This document shows, in pieces, positions 1 to 10,093 of a DNA stretch of 64,000 nt. The notes beneath the pieces were generated by a model that had not been told where the DNA came from, ran no database searches, and saw only the letters and a program-made list of their open reading frames with translations. The translations under genes were made by a program, and so were the position numbers. Where the stretch lies: assembly GCF_000017185.1 (NCBI RefSeq), contig NC_009635.1, forward strand, positions 684,563-748,562. Reading direction: 5' to 3'. This DNA is from Methanococcus aeolicus Nankai-3 (lineage in GTDB: Archaea > AGJL01 > Methanococci > Methanococcales > Methanococcaceae). The stretch's first letter is position 1; the number at the start of each line of letters is the position of its first letter.

Positions 1-1040
1 TAAAAGAAAATTTTTACGATGGTAAAACTTATGAAATAAGTTTGACATTACCAAAACATGAATTAACTTCCTTATTAAATACAAGCGGAAAATACCCCAT
101 AACCACAAAAAACAATTATGTTATTGTTGATGGGCTAAATGAAAAAGAAGGAGCAAATATAATAGATAAAGGGGCATATATAAATGAATGTCATCTAATA
201 TTATTCGGAGCTCCGTCGTTAAATGAATTATATGAAAAATTAAATAATTTTGATTTTCGTTCTGCATACCCCATACTACCAGAACATAGTTTTGCAGTTA
301 GAACGCTAAAAATTATACAAAATAATAATATTGACAGTGGCATAACTTCAATGGACATAGAACGAAAAGTAGGGGCAATTATTAAAAATAAAACTAATTC
401 ACCAGTTAATTTAAAAAATCCCGATAAAACCATAAAAATAATAATATTGGATAACATAATTTATTTTGCAATATTAATAAATGAAAGAAATAAAGAATAT
501 TATTTAAAAAATAGACCGCATTTAAGGGCATATTTCCACCCCGGTTGCATACTTCCAAAATTGGCAAGGTGCATGGTCAATATGGCACAGTTAAAAGAAG
601 GAGATATAATTTTAGACCCCTTTTGTGGAACTGGTGGCTTTTTAATAGAGGGAGGATTAATTGGCTGTAAATTAATTGGTAGCGACATAGATAATAGAAT
701 GGTTCAAGGTGCCTTATTGAATTTAAAAACCTATGAATTGGATAACAATGTAATATCAATTAAACAGTGGGACGCCTTAGATGCTAAAAACTATTTAAAA
801 TCATTAAATATTGAAAAAGTAGATACTATAATTACGGACCCTCCTTATGGTATGTCCACAGCTAAAAAGGGAGACATTGAACATATTTTAAATAATTTAA
901 AAGAATGTTTAAAAGATGGAGGATATTTGATATTTGCATCGCCAACGATATTAAATTTGGAGGATTTGGAGTTAGAGGGATTATATTCCATATACATACA
1001 TAAAAGTTTAACAAGATATATCCACATATACAAAAAATAA
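1..1040 (+). CDS. THUMP-type tRNA (guanine-N2) methyltransferase, 5' truncated by window edge
   Basis: The reading frame is open back to the first bases of the window, so the TTG at 42 is not the real start and the gene begins upstream. The visible C-terminal part has a class I SAM-dependent methyltransferase domain: the SAM-binding motif DPFCGTGG about 192 residues after codon 42 and the catalytic TDPPYG about 73 residues later. The preceding region (HSFAVRTLK onward) looks like the end of a THUMP RNA-binding domain. This arrangement matches archaeal Trm11/TrmG10 enzymes, which make N2-methyl or N2,N2-dimethylguanosine at tRNA position 10. The family is clear; the exact target is inferred. 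It converges with the gene that follows. Confidence 0.85.
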   Translation, partial: KENFYDGKTYEISLTLPKHELTSLLNTSGKYPITTKNNYVIVDGLNEKEGANIIDKGAYINECHLILFGAPSLNELYEKLNNFDFRSAYPILPEHSFAVRTLKIIQNNNIDSGITSMDIERKVGAIIKNKTNSPVNLKNPDKTIKIIILDNIIYFAILINERNKEYYLKNRPHLRAYFHPGCILPKLARCMVNMAQLKEGDIILDPFCGTGGFLIEGGLIGCKLIGSDIDNRMVQGALLNLKTYELDNNVISIKQWDALDAKNYLKSLNIEKVDTIITDPPYGMSTAKKGDIEHILNNLKECLKDGGYLIFASPTILNLEDLELEGLYSIYIHKSLTRYIHIYKK

Positions 1041-1053
1041 TAAAATATATTTT

Positions 1054-1554
1054 TTATAAAAAATATTCTTTTTTTAAAATTTCTACAAATTTATTGATTG
1101 TCTTATCAATGCCGTTTTTCTGTCTTTGAATTATATTTTTTTTAGATATTAAATCCCCCTCAATATCTGTTGTAAATAAATATTCATTTTTATCCGATAT
1201 TATACAAATGCCCCCTCTCCCAACTCCTGCGGTGGTGGCTATTGCAATATTACAGTTTAACGAGTTTTTAAGACCTTTTGCCAATATATGAGCTACCTTT
1301 AAATCGTTCTTTTCCGTGTATGCCTTTGAATAACTATATTCATAATCACATTTAGGTAGGGGAGCTCCTAAATTTAAAAGTTTTTCAGCCCCTTCAATAG
1401 ATGGAATAAATGAGGAGGAGATTATTTTTACATTTCCATTAATAATATTATAATATCTGTGGTTTTTGCATTCCTCATATCCAGAGGCTATTTTATGTAT
1501 TGTAGTTCCTATTTTTCCAAGTGTGAAGCATTCTGCTGTGGCTACTGTTATCAT
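1054..1554 (-). CDS. UPF0254 family protein
   Basis: A 166-residue protein opening with MITVATAECFTLG and containing a glycine-rich TTAGVGRGG stretch near residue 110. Both are typical of the UPF0254 family found in methanogens, whose function is not established. It lies 7 bp downstream of trmY on the same strand, so the two are probably cotranscribed. There is no signal peptide or membrane segment. One GGAGCTCC copy is read here as Gly-Ala-Pro (LNLGAPLP). Confidence 0.8.
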   Translation of the reverse strand: MITVATAECFTLGKIGTTIHKIASGYEECKNHRYYNIINGNVKIISSSFIPSIEGAEKLLNLGAPLPKCDYEYSYSKAYTEKNDLKVAHILAKGLKNSLNCNIAIATTAGVGRGGICIISDKNEYLFTTDIEGDLISKKNIIQRQKNGIDKTINKFVEILKKEYFL

Positions 1555-1561
1555 TTTATCA

Positions 1562-2176
1562 TTATTTTAATTTTGCCTTATCCAGTGCATTATGAACTAT
1601 GGTTATACAATGATTTGCATGGAGCTCCAAGGGAGATAATGATACTTTTAGAGCTCCGATATCTTCTAAAAATTTCTCATCCTCTTCCCCTATTCCTATG
1701 TGGTCCCCTAAAATAAATACTATATTTTTATTTTCCGCATTATTTTCCTTATTAAATATATTTTCAATATCTTCCCCATCTTTATGTAAATAATATATTT
1801 CTTTTCCTTCGTTCTTTTTTTCTAAAATTATGTCCTTAAATTCTTTTTTTGCTATGTATATTCCGCTGGTGCTTTCTTTCCATAGTTGCATTGGGCTTTT
1901 ATCCAGTGCTTTTTTTATAAATAGTGCTATACTTCGCTCGTCTGGGCTCACCCGTTTTAATTCTGAACCTACAAATTTTATGGCTACTGGTGGGTTGGGA
2001 GCTCCGTAATGAACAGAATAAAATATAGTATCTCTCCTTAAATCATGGGATAAAAAAAAGGCACTACTTACACATCTACATACTAAATCCATTCTACCGG
2101 AGCTCCCTGGCAAATCTTTTAAATTTATCTCTCCGTTGGTAATTGATTTATTTGCCTTAAATATAAATTCTATCAT
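1562..2176 (-). CDS. trmY: tRNA pseudouridine-54 N1-methyltransferase TrmY
   Basis: A 204-residue SPOUT-class methyltransferase. TrmY methylates pseudouridine 54 in the T-loop of archaeal tRNAs to N1-methylpseudouridine. Supporting features are [15 protein letters not shown] in the N-terminal third, VSPDERSIA in the middle, and the C-terminal SPOUT knot region with [13 protein letters not shown] and [12 protein letters not shown]. Length matches the family. GGTGA lies just upstream of the ATG. It precedes the UPF0254 gene in a likely two-gene unit. Three GGAGCTCC palindromes fall inside the gene, in three different reading frames. Confidence 0.9.
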   Translation of the reverse strand: MIEFIFKANKSITNGEINLKDLPGSSGRMDLVCRCVSSAFFLSHDLRRDTIFYSVHYGAPNPPVAIKFVGSELKRVSPDERSIALFIKKALDKSPMQLWKESTSGIYIAKKEFKDIILEKKNEGKEIYYLHKDGEDIENIFNKENNAENKNIVFILGDHIGIGEEDEKFLEDIGALKVSLSPLELHANHCITIVHNALDKAKLK

Positions 2177-2370
2177 CGTTTCACCTGTTATATTTTAACT
2201 CTAATTTTACCGTCGCCTCGAATATATGGGCCATAAACCCGAAGGTTTTATTTAATCAAATTTAAATTTTGCTATTATATATTAATATCGATACCACAGG
2301 GAGCTCCCTTTGCAACACAAATATCACTAAAAAATAAAAAAATAAAATATAATTTAAAAACAAAAACAAA

Positions 2371-3192
2371 TTATTCATTTAAATTCAATACATCAAAAGT
2401 ATTGTATATTTTTCCATCTTTTTTGTCTGCTATATATTTTACAGCTAAAACCACTCCACTTACAAATGCCTGTCTGCTACTTGCCTTATGTGTGAGCTCC
2501 AACCTTTCTCCATCTCCTGCAAATATAACGGTGTGGTCTCCAACAACATCTCCGCCCCTAAGAGCATGAATGCATATTTCTTCTTTTGTTCTTTCTCCAA
2601 CTAATCCCTCTCTACCATATATTGCCTTTGAGTCTCTGTTTAAATTATTTTGTATTATTTCCAATGCCCTTAATGCCGTTCCACTTGGTGCATCTTTCTT
2701 AAATTTATGGTGCATCTCCACTATCTCAATATCATAATCTCCTATTTTTTGAGCCAATAATTCCAATGTTTTAAAGAATATATTTACTCCAATGGCATAA
2801 TTTTGGGAGATAACTGCTCCAATATTGTTTTTATTTATTATCTCTTCCATTTCTTCCATTTGCTCATTTGTAAATCCTGTTGTCCCAACAACTAAATTTA
2901 CATTGTTTTCCGAGGCTATTTTTACAGTATTTACACAGGGTGCAGGAGCTGTAAAATCTACCAATACATCTGGCCTGGTTTCTTTTATAACTTTTTCAAG
3001 GTTATCGGCTGTTTCTAATGGAGCTCCGATATTTCCAATGCCGATTAATTCCCCAATGTCAATACCTTTTTTAGGGTGGTTCGGCACATCTATTGCCCCA
3101 ACAACTTTATAATCTTCTTTATTTTCGCATAGTGTTTTTATTATGGAGCTCCCCATTCTTCCAAGAGCTCCTGTGACCATTACTTTAATCAT
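2371..3192 (-). CDS. dapB: 4-hydroxy-tetrahydrodipicolinate reductase
   Basis: A 273-residue enzyme of the diaminopimelate/lysine pathway that reduces 4-hydroxy-tetrahydrodipicolinate with NAD(P)H. Visible motifs are the N-terminal Rossmann loop VTGALGRMGSS, VGTTGF in the middle, and the catalytic/substrate stretch EMHHKFKKDAPSGTA near residues 160-175. Its ATG overlaps the TGA of rnp4 by 4 bp, indicating translational coupling. The aspartokinase at 8.6 kb feeds the same pathway. Confidence 0.96.
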   Translation of the reverse strand: MIKVMVTGALGRMGSSIIKTLCENKEDYKVVGAIDVPNHPKKGIDIGELIGIGNIGAPLETADNLEKVIKETRPDVLVDFTAPAPCVNTVKIASENNVNLVVGTTGFTNEQMEEMEEIINKNNIGAVISQNYAIGVNIFFKTLELLAQKIGDYDIEIVEMHHKFKKDAPSGTALRALEIIQNNLNRDSKAIYGREGLVGERTKEEICIHALRGGDVVGDHTVIFAGDGERLELTHKASSRQAFVSGVVLAVKYIADKKDGKIYNTFDVLNLNE

Positions 3193-3551
3193 TTTTTCAC
3201 CATATTATTTTTTAATTTTCTTTTTAACTTCTTTTCTTTAATGTATGGTATTTTATATATGTTATTACACTCAAAGCATAAAATATTTACGCAACAATTT
3301 TTACTATTAATCCTTATAGCTGAATTTGTTCCATATATCAACAATGACCCGCAATTTTTACATATTCTTCTTTTCCATTTTTTAGGAAATGGTATTCTCA
3401 TTTTCATTGCAAGTTTTTTACTTAATTGAATGTATTTTTTTACCCTATCCTTATTGCCTTTTTTAAATTCCTGATCCGCAAGATTCATTAAAATATCAAT
3501 TCTTTCTAAAACTATGTTTTTTGCCTTTGCAATGTCTTTTTTTCTTCTCAT
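3189..3551 (-). CDS. rnp4: Ribonuclease P protein component 4
   Basis: A 120-residue basic protein homologous to eukaryotic Rpp21/Rpr2, a protein subunit of archaeal RNase P, which matures tRNA 5' ends. The N-terminal half is helical and lysine/arginine-rich. A zinc ribbon follows with CKNCG near residue 64 and a second cysteine pair CFEC near residue 93. Size and layout fit the family. It is the first gene of a pair with dapB, which it overlaps. Confidence 0.9.
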   Translation of the reverse strand: MRRKKDIAKAKNIVLERIDILMNLADQEFKKGNKDRVKKYIQLSKKLAMKMRIPFPKKWKRRICKNCGSLLIYGTNSAIRINSKNCCVNILCFECNNIYKIPYIKEKKLKRKLKNNMVKK

Positions 3552-3896
3552 TATTTCACAGGGTGATTTTAAAAGTTATTTTGTAAATAGTACTATATTA
3601 TATGGTAATGTGTAATTGTATAAGTTTTTTGATAGTCTTGATAATATTTTTAGGATTTTGTAAGTATTATTATCGCAGAGTAGGTGATTTTTCTGTGTTA
3701 AATATATATCACCAATTATATATAATAGATTTATATTAATATATTATTATCTTTAATATTTATGGCCCATATATAAAGTATTTATGGAAGGGGGTTTTCT
3801 CGTCAACTTTTGATAAAATATAATGTTAATAAATGAGGTTAATAAATACATTTAATAATGAATATTAAATCAAACAATGTAAATAAAGGTGATTGT
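3552..3896. other. Intergenic region between divergent rnp4 and a CBS gene
   Basis: About 345 bp of very AT-rich sequence between divergently transcribed genes. Several TATA-like runs are present, for example around 3700-3760, so both promoters are presumably here. I see no RNA gene, octamer palindrome or repeat-family copy. Confidence 0.5.
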
Positions 3897-4292
3897 ATGT
3901 ATCCGGCAACTGTTGTAAGGGATTTAATGATAAGGGGAATATATGAAGTAAAATTAAACGACACCATTGAGGATGTTGTTAAAGTTATGGGTAAAAACGG
4001 CATATCTTCGGTAGTAGTTTCAGACGATAATAACACATACTGGGGAATAATAACTGAAATGGACATATTAAAACATTATAGTGAAAATTTGGAGAAATTA
4101 AAGGCAGAGGATATAATGGCCACCAAAATTATTCATATCAGCCCAATAGCTCCACTTGAAAAAGCTGCACAGATTATGGCAGAAAAAAAGATACATCATT
4201 TATATGTGGTTTCGGAGCTCCGGGAAGATAAAATCATAGGGACAATAAGTGCAGGCGACATTATAAAAATGATGCATGAATCATTGGAATAA
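3897..4292 (+). CDS. Two-CBS-domain protein
   Basis: A 131-residue protein made of two tandem CBS domains (about residues 5-60 and 70-130), a module that usually binds adenine nucleotides or SAM as a sensor. The start is placed at the ATG at 3897, MYPATVVRD, because GGTGAT sits just upstream; an in-frame ATG at 3858 would add 13 residues with no Shine-Dalgarno. The partner is unknown. The next gene, ribose-1,5-bisphosphate isomerase, lies 55 bp downstream on the same strand and belongs to nucleotide metabolism, which hints at nucleotide sensing (inference). Confidence 0.88.
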   Translation: MYPATVVRDLMIRGIYEVKLNDTIEDVVKVMGKNGISSVVVSDDNNTYWGIITEMDILKHYSENLEKLKAEDIMATKIIHISPIAPLEKAAQIMAEKKIHHLYVVSELREDKIIGTISAGDIIKMMHESLE

Positions 4293-4347
4293 TTTATTAA
4301 TTTATTGTATTTTTTTTATTAATTCATATTTGCAGGGGGTGATATTT

Positions 4348-5289
4348 ATGAAGCATAATAATAATAATAACTCAAATACTATAATAGACGCCCACAAAAA
4401 AATAAAAAATATGGAAATAAGGGGGGCGGGAAGGATCGGGAGAGCCGTAGCAAGTGCTTTAAAAGAATATTCTTTAACAATTCAAAATATAGAGAATAAC
4501 GAATTTAAAGAAAAAATGATTGAAGCAGGAGACATATTAAAATCAGCACGACCAACTGCGGTATCCCTCCCAAATGCTGTAAATTATGTGTTAAGTGGAT
4601 TAAATACCAATAATCCAAAGGAAAACATAATATTGAATGCCGAAGAATTTATAAAATCCTCCTCAGAAGCTACTTCAAAAATTGGAAAAATTGGCTCCAA
4701 CAGAATAAAAGATGGATGGACAATATTAACTCATTGTAATTCGGAAGCCGCAATTAGTGTAATAAAAACAGCACATAACAGCGGGAAAAATATAAAAGTT
4801 ATATGCACAGAGACACGACCAAGAAACCAAGGATATTTAACAGCAAAGGCGTTGGCGGACGAAGGTATTGACACCACATTAATAGTGGATAGTGCTGTAA
4901 GATACCACATTAAAGATGTGGATATTGTGGTGGTGGGTGCCGATGCCATAACCTCAAATGGTTGCCTTGTAAATAAAATAGGGAGCTCCCAAATAGCTTT
5001 AATGGCATATGAAAGAAAAATACCATTTTTAACAGCCGCAGAAACTTATAAATTTCACCCTAAAACAATAATCGGGGAAACAATAGAGATTGAGGAAAGG
5101 GCAGTTGGTGAAATACATGAATTTGAGGAAAAATATAAAGATAAAATAAAATTAAGAAATCCAGCTTTTGACATTACTCCTTCTCAATATATTGACGGAA
5201 TAATAACAGAAATAGGAATTATTCCGCCACAGGGAGCTTGGCATATAATAGAAAAATATTTTGGAAATGTATTTAAGGAAACACTTTAA
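4348..5289 (+). CDS. Ribose-1,5-bisphosphate isomerase (eIF2B-related)
   Basis: A 313-residue member of the eIF2B alpha/beta/delta-like family. Archaeal ribose-1,5-bisphosphate isomerases turn R15P into ribulose 1,5-bisphosphate in the AMP degradation route that feeds type III RuBisCO. Motifs are RGAGRIGRA near residue 27, THCNSEAAI, CTETRPRNQG and VGADAITSNG, followed by AAETYKFHP. Start chosen at ATG 4348 behind GGGGGTGAT; an upstream in-frame start at 4276 would overlap the previous gene. A related alternative is methylthioribose-1-phosphate isomerase or a true eIF2B subunit, but the motif set favours R15P isomerase. Confidence 0.85.
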   Translation: MKHNNNNNSNTIIDAHKKIKNMEIRGAGRIGRAVASALKEYSLTIQNIENNEFKEKMIEAGDILKSARPTAVSLPNAVNYVLSGLNTNNPKENIILNAEEFIKSSSEATSKIGKIGSNRIKDGWTILTHCNSEAAISVIKTAHNSGKNIKVICTETRPRNQGYLTAKALADEGIDTTLIVDSAVRYHIKDVDIVVVGADAITSNGCLVNKIGSSQIALMAYERKIPFLTAAETYKFHPKTIIGETIEIEERAVGEIHEFEEKYKDKIKLRNPAFDITPSQYIDGIITEIGIIPPQGAWHIIEKYFGNVFKETL

Positions 5290-5327
5290 TATTAAAATGA
5301 TAATTAATATAATTAAAAAATATCCAT

Positions 5328-6593
5328 ATGAACTACGGTGAAATTGTGAGTAAAGTTAAAGATATAAATTTAGCTCCTGAGGGAGATTTAAAAATGGAAT
5401 GGGCTAAAAACTATATGCCTGTATTAAATTCCATAAGGGAAGAATATTCAGCAGACAAACCATTCGAAGGCATCACAATAGGAATGGCACTTCATTTGGA
5501 GGCAAAAACTGCAATACTTGCCGAAACTCTAATGAATGGAGGGGCAAAAATTGTAATTACTGGCTGTAATCCATTATCTACACAAGACGATGTTGCTGCA
5601 AATTGTGTAAAAAAAGGAATGGAAGTTTATGCTTGGAGAGGAGAAACTGACGAAGAATATTATGAAAATTTAAATAAAGTTCTTGATGCCAAACCTGACA
5701 TTGTAATTGATGATGGTGCAGATTTAATATTTTTACTTCACACTCAAAGACAGGAGCTCCTTGATAGCATCATGGGAGGTTGTGAGGAAACCACCACAGG
5801 AATAATAAGATTAAAAGCTATGGCAGACGAAGGGGCTTTAAAATTCCCTGTTGTAAATGTAAATGATGCCTACACAAAACATTTATTTGACAATAGATAT
5901 GGAACAGGCCAAAGTGCTATTGATGGAATATTGAGAACAACAAATTTACTTATTGCCGGCAAAAATGTTGTAGTAGGAGGCTACGGCTGGTGCGGTAAAG
6001 GAGTAGCTATGAGAGCCGCAGGAATGGGGGCAAGTGTGATAATTACGGAAGTAGATGCCATTAGAGCATTAGAAGCTAAAATGGATGGATTTAGAGTAAT
6101 GACAATGAACGAAGCTTCAAAAATCGGAGATATATTTATAACTACAACAGGATGTAAAAATATTATCGGAGCTCCACACTTTTTGGTAATGAAAGATGGT
6201 GCAGTTCTTGCAAATGCTGGACATTTCGACAATGAAATAAACAAAGAAGAATTGAGTTCATTGGCAAAATCAGTTAAAACAGTTAGATACAATATTGAAG
6301 AATATGATTTAGGAAATAAAAAAATATATCTTCTTGGAGAAGGTAGGCTGGTAAATCTCGCCTGTGGAGATGGACACCCATGCGAAGTAATGGACATGAG
6401 CTTTGCGAATCAGGCACTTAGTGCAAAATTCATATTAGAAAATAATGGAAAACTTGAAAATAATGTATATGAAATACCTTATGAACAAGATTTAAGAATA
6501 GCTTCATTAAAATTAAAGTCAATGGATGTTGAAATAGATGAATTATCCCCAGAACAGAGAAAATATTTAGCTGACTGGAAAGAAGGAACTTAA
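5328..6593 (+). CDS. ahcY: S-adenosyl/S-inosyl-homocysteine hydrolase
   Basis: A 421-residue NAD-dependent hydrolase that removes the product of SAM-dependent methylation. In methanococci the enzyme is reported to prefer S-inosylhomocysteine. Motifs include HLEAKTAILAETL near residue 57, the substrate region FDNRYGTGQS, the NAD-binding loop VVGGYGWCGKG near residue 218, and GDGHPCEVMDMSFANQ with catalytic His/Cys near residue 350. The length is typical of the archaeal form. It lies 38 bp after the isomerase gene. A T-rich run downstream may end transcription. Confidence 0.96.
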   Translation: MNYGEIVSKVKDINLAPEGDLKMEWAKNYMPVLNSIREEYSADKPFEGITIGMALHLEAKTAILAETLMNGGAKIVITGCNPLSTQDDVAANCVKKGMEVYAWRGETDEEYYENLNKVLDAKPDIVIDDGADLIFLLHTQRQELLDSIMGGCEETTTGIIRLKAMADEGALKFPVVNVNDAYTKHLFDNRYGTGQSAIDGILRTTNLLIAGKNVVVGGYGWCGKGVAMRAAGMGASVIITEVDAIRALEAKMDGFRVMTMNEASKIGDIFITTTGCKNIIGAPHFLVMKDGAVLANAGHFDNEINKEELSSLAKSVKTVRYNIEEYDLGNKKIYLLGEGRLVNLACGDGHPCEVMDMSFANQALSAKFILENNGKLENNVYEIPYEQDLRIASLKLKSMDVEIDELSPEQRKYLADWKEGT

Positions 6594-6600
6594 TTAAAAT

Positions 6601-6628
6601 AATATTTCTTTTTATTTCTATTTTTTTA
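6601..6628 (+). terminator. T-rich candidate terminator after ahcY
   Basis: Several oligo-T runs immediately follow the ahcY stop. Archaeal intrinsic termination commonly occurs at such runs. There is no strong stem directly before it. Confidence 0.4.
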
Positions 6629-6649
6629 ATGTTTCCCTCCTTGTTTTAA

Positions 6650-6696
6650 TCTCAAAATCAAAGGATTTTTTCTGATTTCTTCGCTTTGCTCAGAAA
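6650..6696. repeat. Degenerate double-hairpin-like element
   Basis: Begins TCTC, then an AAAATC/GATTTT hairpin, then a second hairpin (TTCTGA/TCAGAA) whose loop contains CGCTTTGC. It resembles the double-hairpin repeats at 35851, 40243 and 62375 but lacks the central TACGATCGTA, so membership is uncertain. Confidence 0.35.
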
Positions 6697-6827
6697 TGGA
6701 TGTGTCTTTTAGATGACGATTATAGTATTATCCAGGAGGAGCTCCTATACTACTCGCTATGCTCGTAAGACATAGAACAAAAAATTAAAAATATTAATAT
6801 GAGATATTAAAAAAATAATAAAATAAT

Positions 6828-8306
6828 TTAAATCAATAAATTAACTCCTTCCATAACTGCCTCAACCGATGCCCTAATTATATCACTTTGAGATTTTTTA
6901 ACCTCTACAACTTCATTTCCTCTTCTCAATTTAACAACCACTTCAACTAGTGCATCTGTCCCCTTACCTATGGATGAAACTTGATAATCTATTAATGAAA
7001 TATCTGCAAATCCACTTAAAGCCTTTCTAAGTGCATTTATGGAGGCGTCAACAGGTCCAACCCCGTAGGCTGTTTCAATTATTGATTTATGTTTATTATC
7101 TTCGTCGGCAAAGTCCAATTTAATTGACGCCAATGGAGTTATTTTATTTCCAGATACTACTGTTAATTCATTTAATATAATTTTTTCGTCAATCTTATGC
7201 CCCTTAACTTCATTAATTACAGTTTTTAAATCGATATCTGAAATATATTTCCCCAAATCTCCAAGATTTTTAATTTTAGAATATACTTCCTCAAATTCCT
7301 CATTATTTAATGATACTTCCATTAAATTAAGCTTATATTTTAACGCCGATTTTCCACTGTGTTTTCCCAATATAATTCTTCTTTTATTCCCGACTTCTTC
7401 GGGAGATAATGGTTCGTAGGTGCTGGTGTGCTTCATAAGTCCATCTACATGTATTCCTGCTTCGTGGGCAAAAGCATTATCTCCAACAAGGGATTTATTT
7501 GGGGAAACAGGTAATTTCATTAACCTTGAAACAACTCTGGAAGTTTCATATAATTTTTCTGTGATTATTTTTGTTTTTTCGTTGTATAAATTATGTAAAG
7601 CCATTACAACCTCTTCAAGTGAAGAATTACCTGCCCTTTCCCCTATTCCATTAATTGTTAGATGACACTGCTTAGCTCCCCCCCTTATGGCACATAAAGT
7701 ATTTGCCGTAGCCATTCCAAAATCATTATGACAATGTGCTGAAATTGGTATATTTATGCTGTTGCTTAATGTTTTAAATAATTCTATTGATTTCTCGGGT
7801 GTTAATATTCCAACAGTATCGCAAACGCATGCCCTATCTGCTCCAATCTCTGCACCCTTTGAAAATAACTCTATTAAGAAGTTTATATCACTTCTTGTGG
7901 CATCTTCTGCTGACAATTCCACAATTAAACCGTGGTCTTTACCATATTGCACAGCCTCCAATGCCGATTGCAATGTTTCTTCGCTGGTTTTTTTCAATTT
8001 ATATTTCATGTGGAGCTCCGAGGTTGGAACCACTAAATGAACACTATCCACATCACATTCAAGGGCATGGTCTATGTCTATCGGTAGAGCTCTAACAAAT
8101 GAACATATTTCAGCATTTAAATTTTGCTGAGATATTAATTTTATGCCTTCTCTCTCTCCTTTTGAGGTTATGGCACTACCTGCTTCTATTATATCAACAT
8201 TTAATTCATCTAATTTTAAAGCTATTTCAAGCTTCTCCGATGGTGTTAATGAAACCCCTGGCGTCTGTTCTCCGTCTCTTAATGTTGTATCCAATATTTT
8301 TATCAT
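6828..8306 (-). CDS. cimA: (R)-citramalate synthase
   Basis: A 492-residue member of the isopropylmalate/homocitrate/citramalate synthase family. CimA condenses pyruvate and acetyl-CoA to citramalate, the threonine-independent entry to isoleucine in methanogens. The N-terminal TIM barrel shows LDTTLRDGEQTPGVSL at residues 4-19, the metal-site HCHNDFGMA, and GERAGNSSLEEV. HEAGIHVDG and LGKHSGKSAL follow. The C-terminal regulatory domain of about 120 residues is complete (AYGVGPVDAS). Isopropylmalate synthase is a close relative, but the overall sequence fits the methanococcal CimA type. It uses the downstream enzymes IlvB/IlvN/IlvD elsewhere in this window. Confidence 0.88.
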   Translation of the reverse strand: MIKILDTTLRDGEQTPGVSLTPSEKLEIALKLDELNVDIIEAGSAITSKGEREGIKLISQQNLNAEICSFVRALPIDIDHALECDVDSVHLVVPTSELHMKYKLKKTSEETLQSALEAVQYGKDHGLIVELSAEDATRSDINFLIELFSKGAEIGADRACVCDTVGILTPEKSIELFKTLSNSINIPISAHCHNDFGMATANTLCAIRGGAKQCHLTINGIGERAGNSSLEEVVMALHNLYNEKTKIITEKLYETSRVVSRLMKLPVSPNKSLVGDNAFAHEAGIHVDGLMKHTSTYEPLSPEEVGNKRRIILGKHSGKSALKYKLNLMEVSLNNEEFEEVYSKIKNLGDLGKYISDIDLKTVINEVKGHKIDEKIILNELTVVSGNKITPLASIKLDFADEDNKHKSIIETAYGVGPVDASINALRKALSGFADISLIDYQVSSIGKGTDALVEVVVKLRRGNEVVEVKKSQSDIIRASVEAVMEGVNLLI

Positions 8307-8542
8307 ATAATCAACCCAATTGTGATAATATTTATAATCTATAATTTACATTTACAAGTTATAATTTATAATTTATATGAGAGTATAATAAAAACATATT
8401 TATACTTATAATAATTATTACTATTGATTTAAAAAGATATTTAATATTTTATTATTTTAGTATTAATATTTTCCTTATTTATTATTTTTTTATATGGTAT
8501 GTTAATTCATTGCATATACTAAATTTATTAGATTATATCTAA

Positions 8543-9973
<1,431 letters not shown>

Positions 9974-10093
9974 AAAACGAGGGAGCTCCCACAACGAAAA
10001 ACCATGGAGCTCCCAAATACATATTAAAAATTTTATTTTTAATTCTTTTTTAAAATATTAAATATAAAAATAGTTAAAAAAATATTAATTAAA
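9974..10093. other. Convergent intergenic spacer with two GGAGCTCC copies
   Basis: Between two convergent genes, two octamer palindromes sit 24 bp apart (starts near 9984 and 10008), each extended to GGGAGCTCCC or ATGGAGCTCCC. The rest is AT-rich and probably includes both terminators. Confidence 0.6.

Noticed and set aside
42-1040. TTG 42 as the start of the first gene
   Set aside because: The frame stays open upstream to the window edge with protein-like sequence (YDGKTYEIS), so the gene is truncated by the window.
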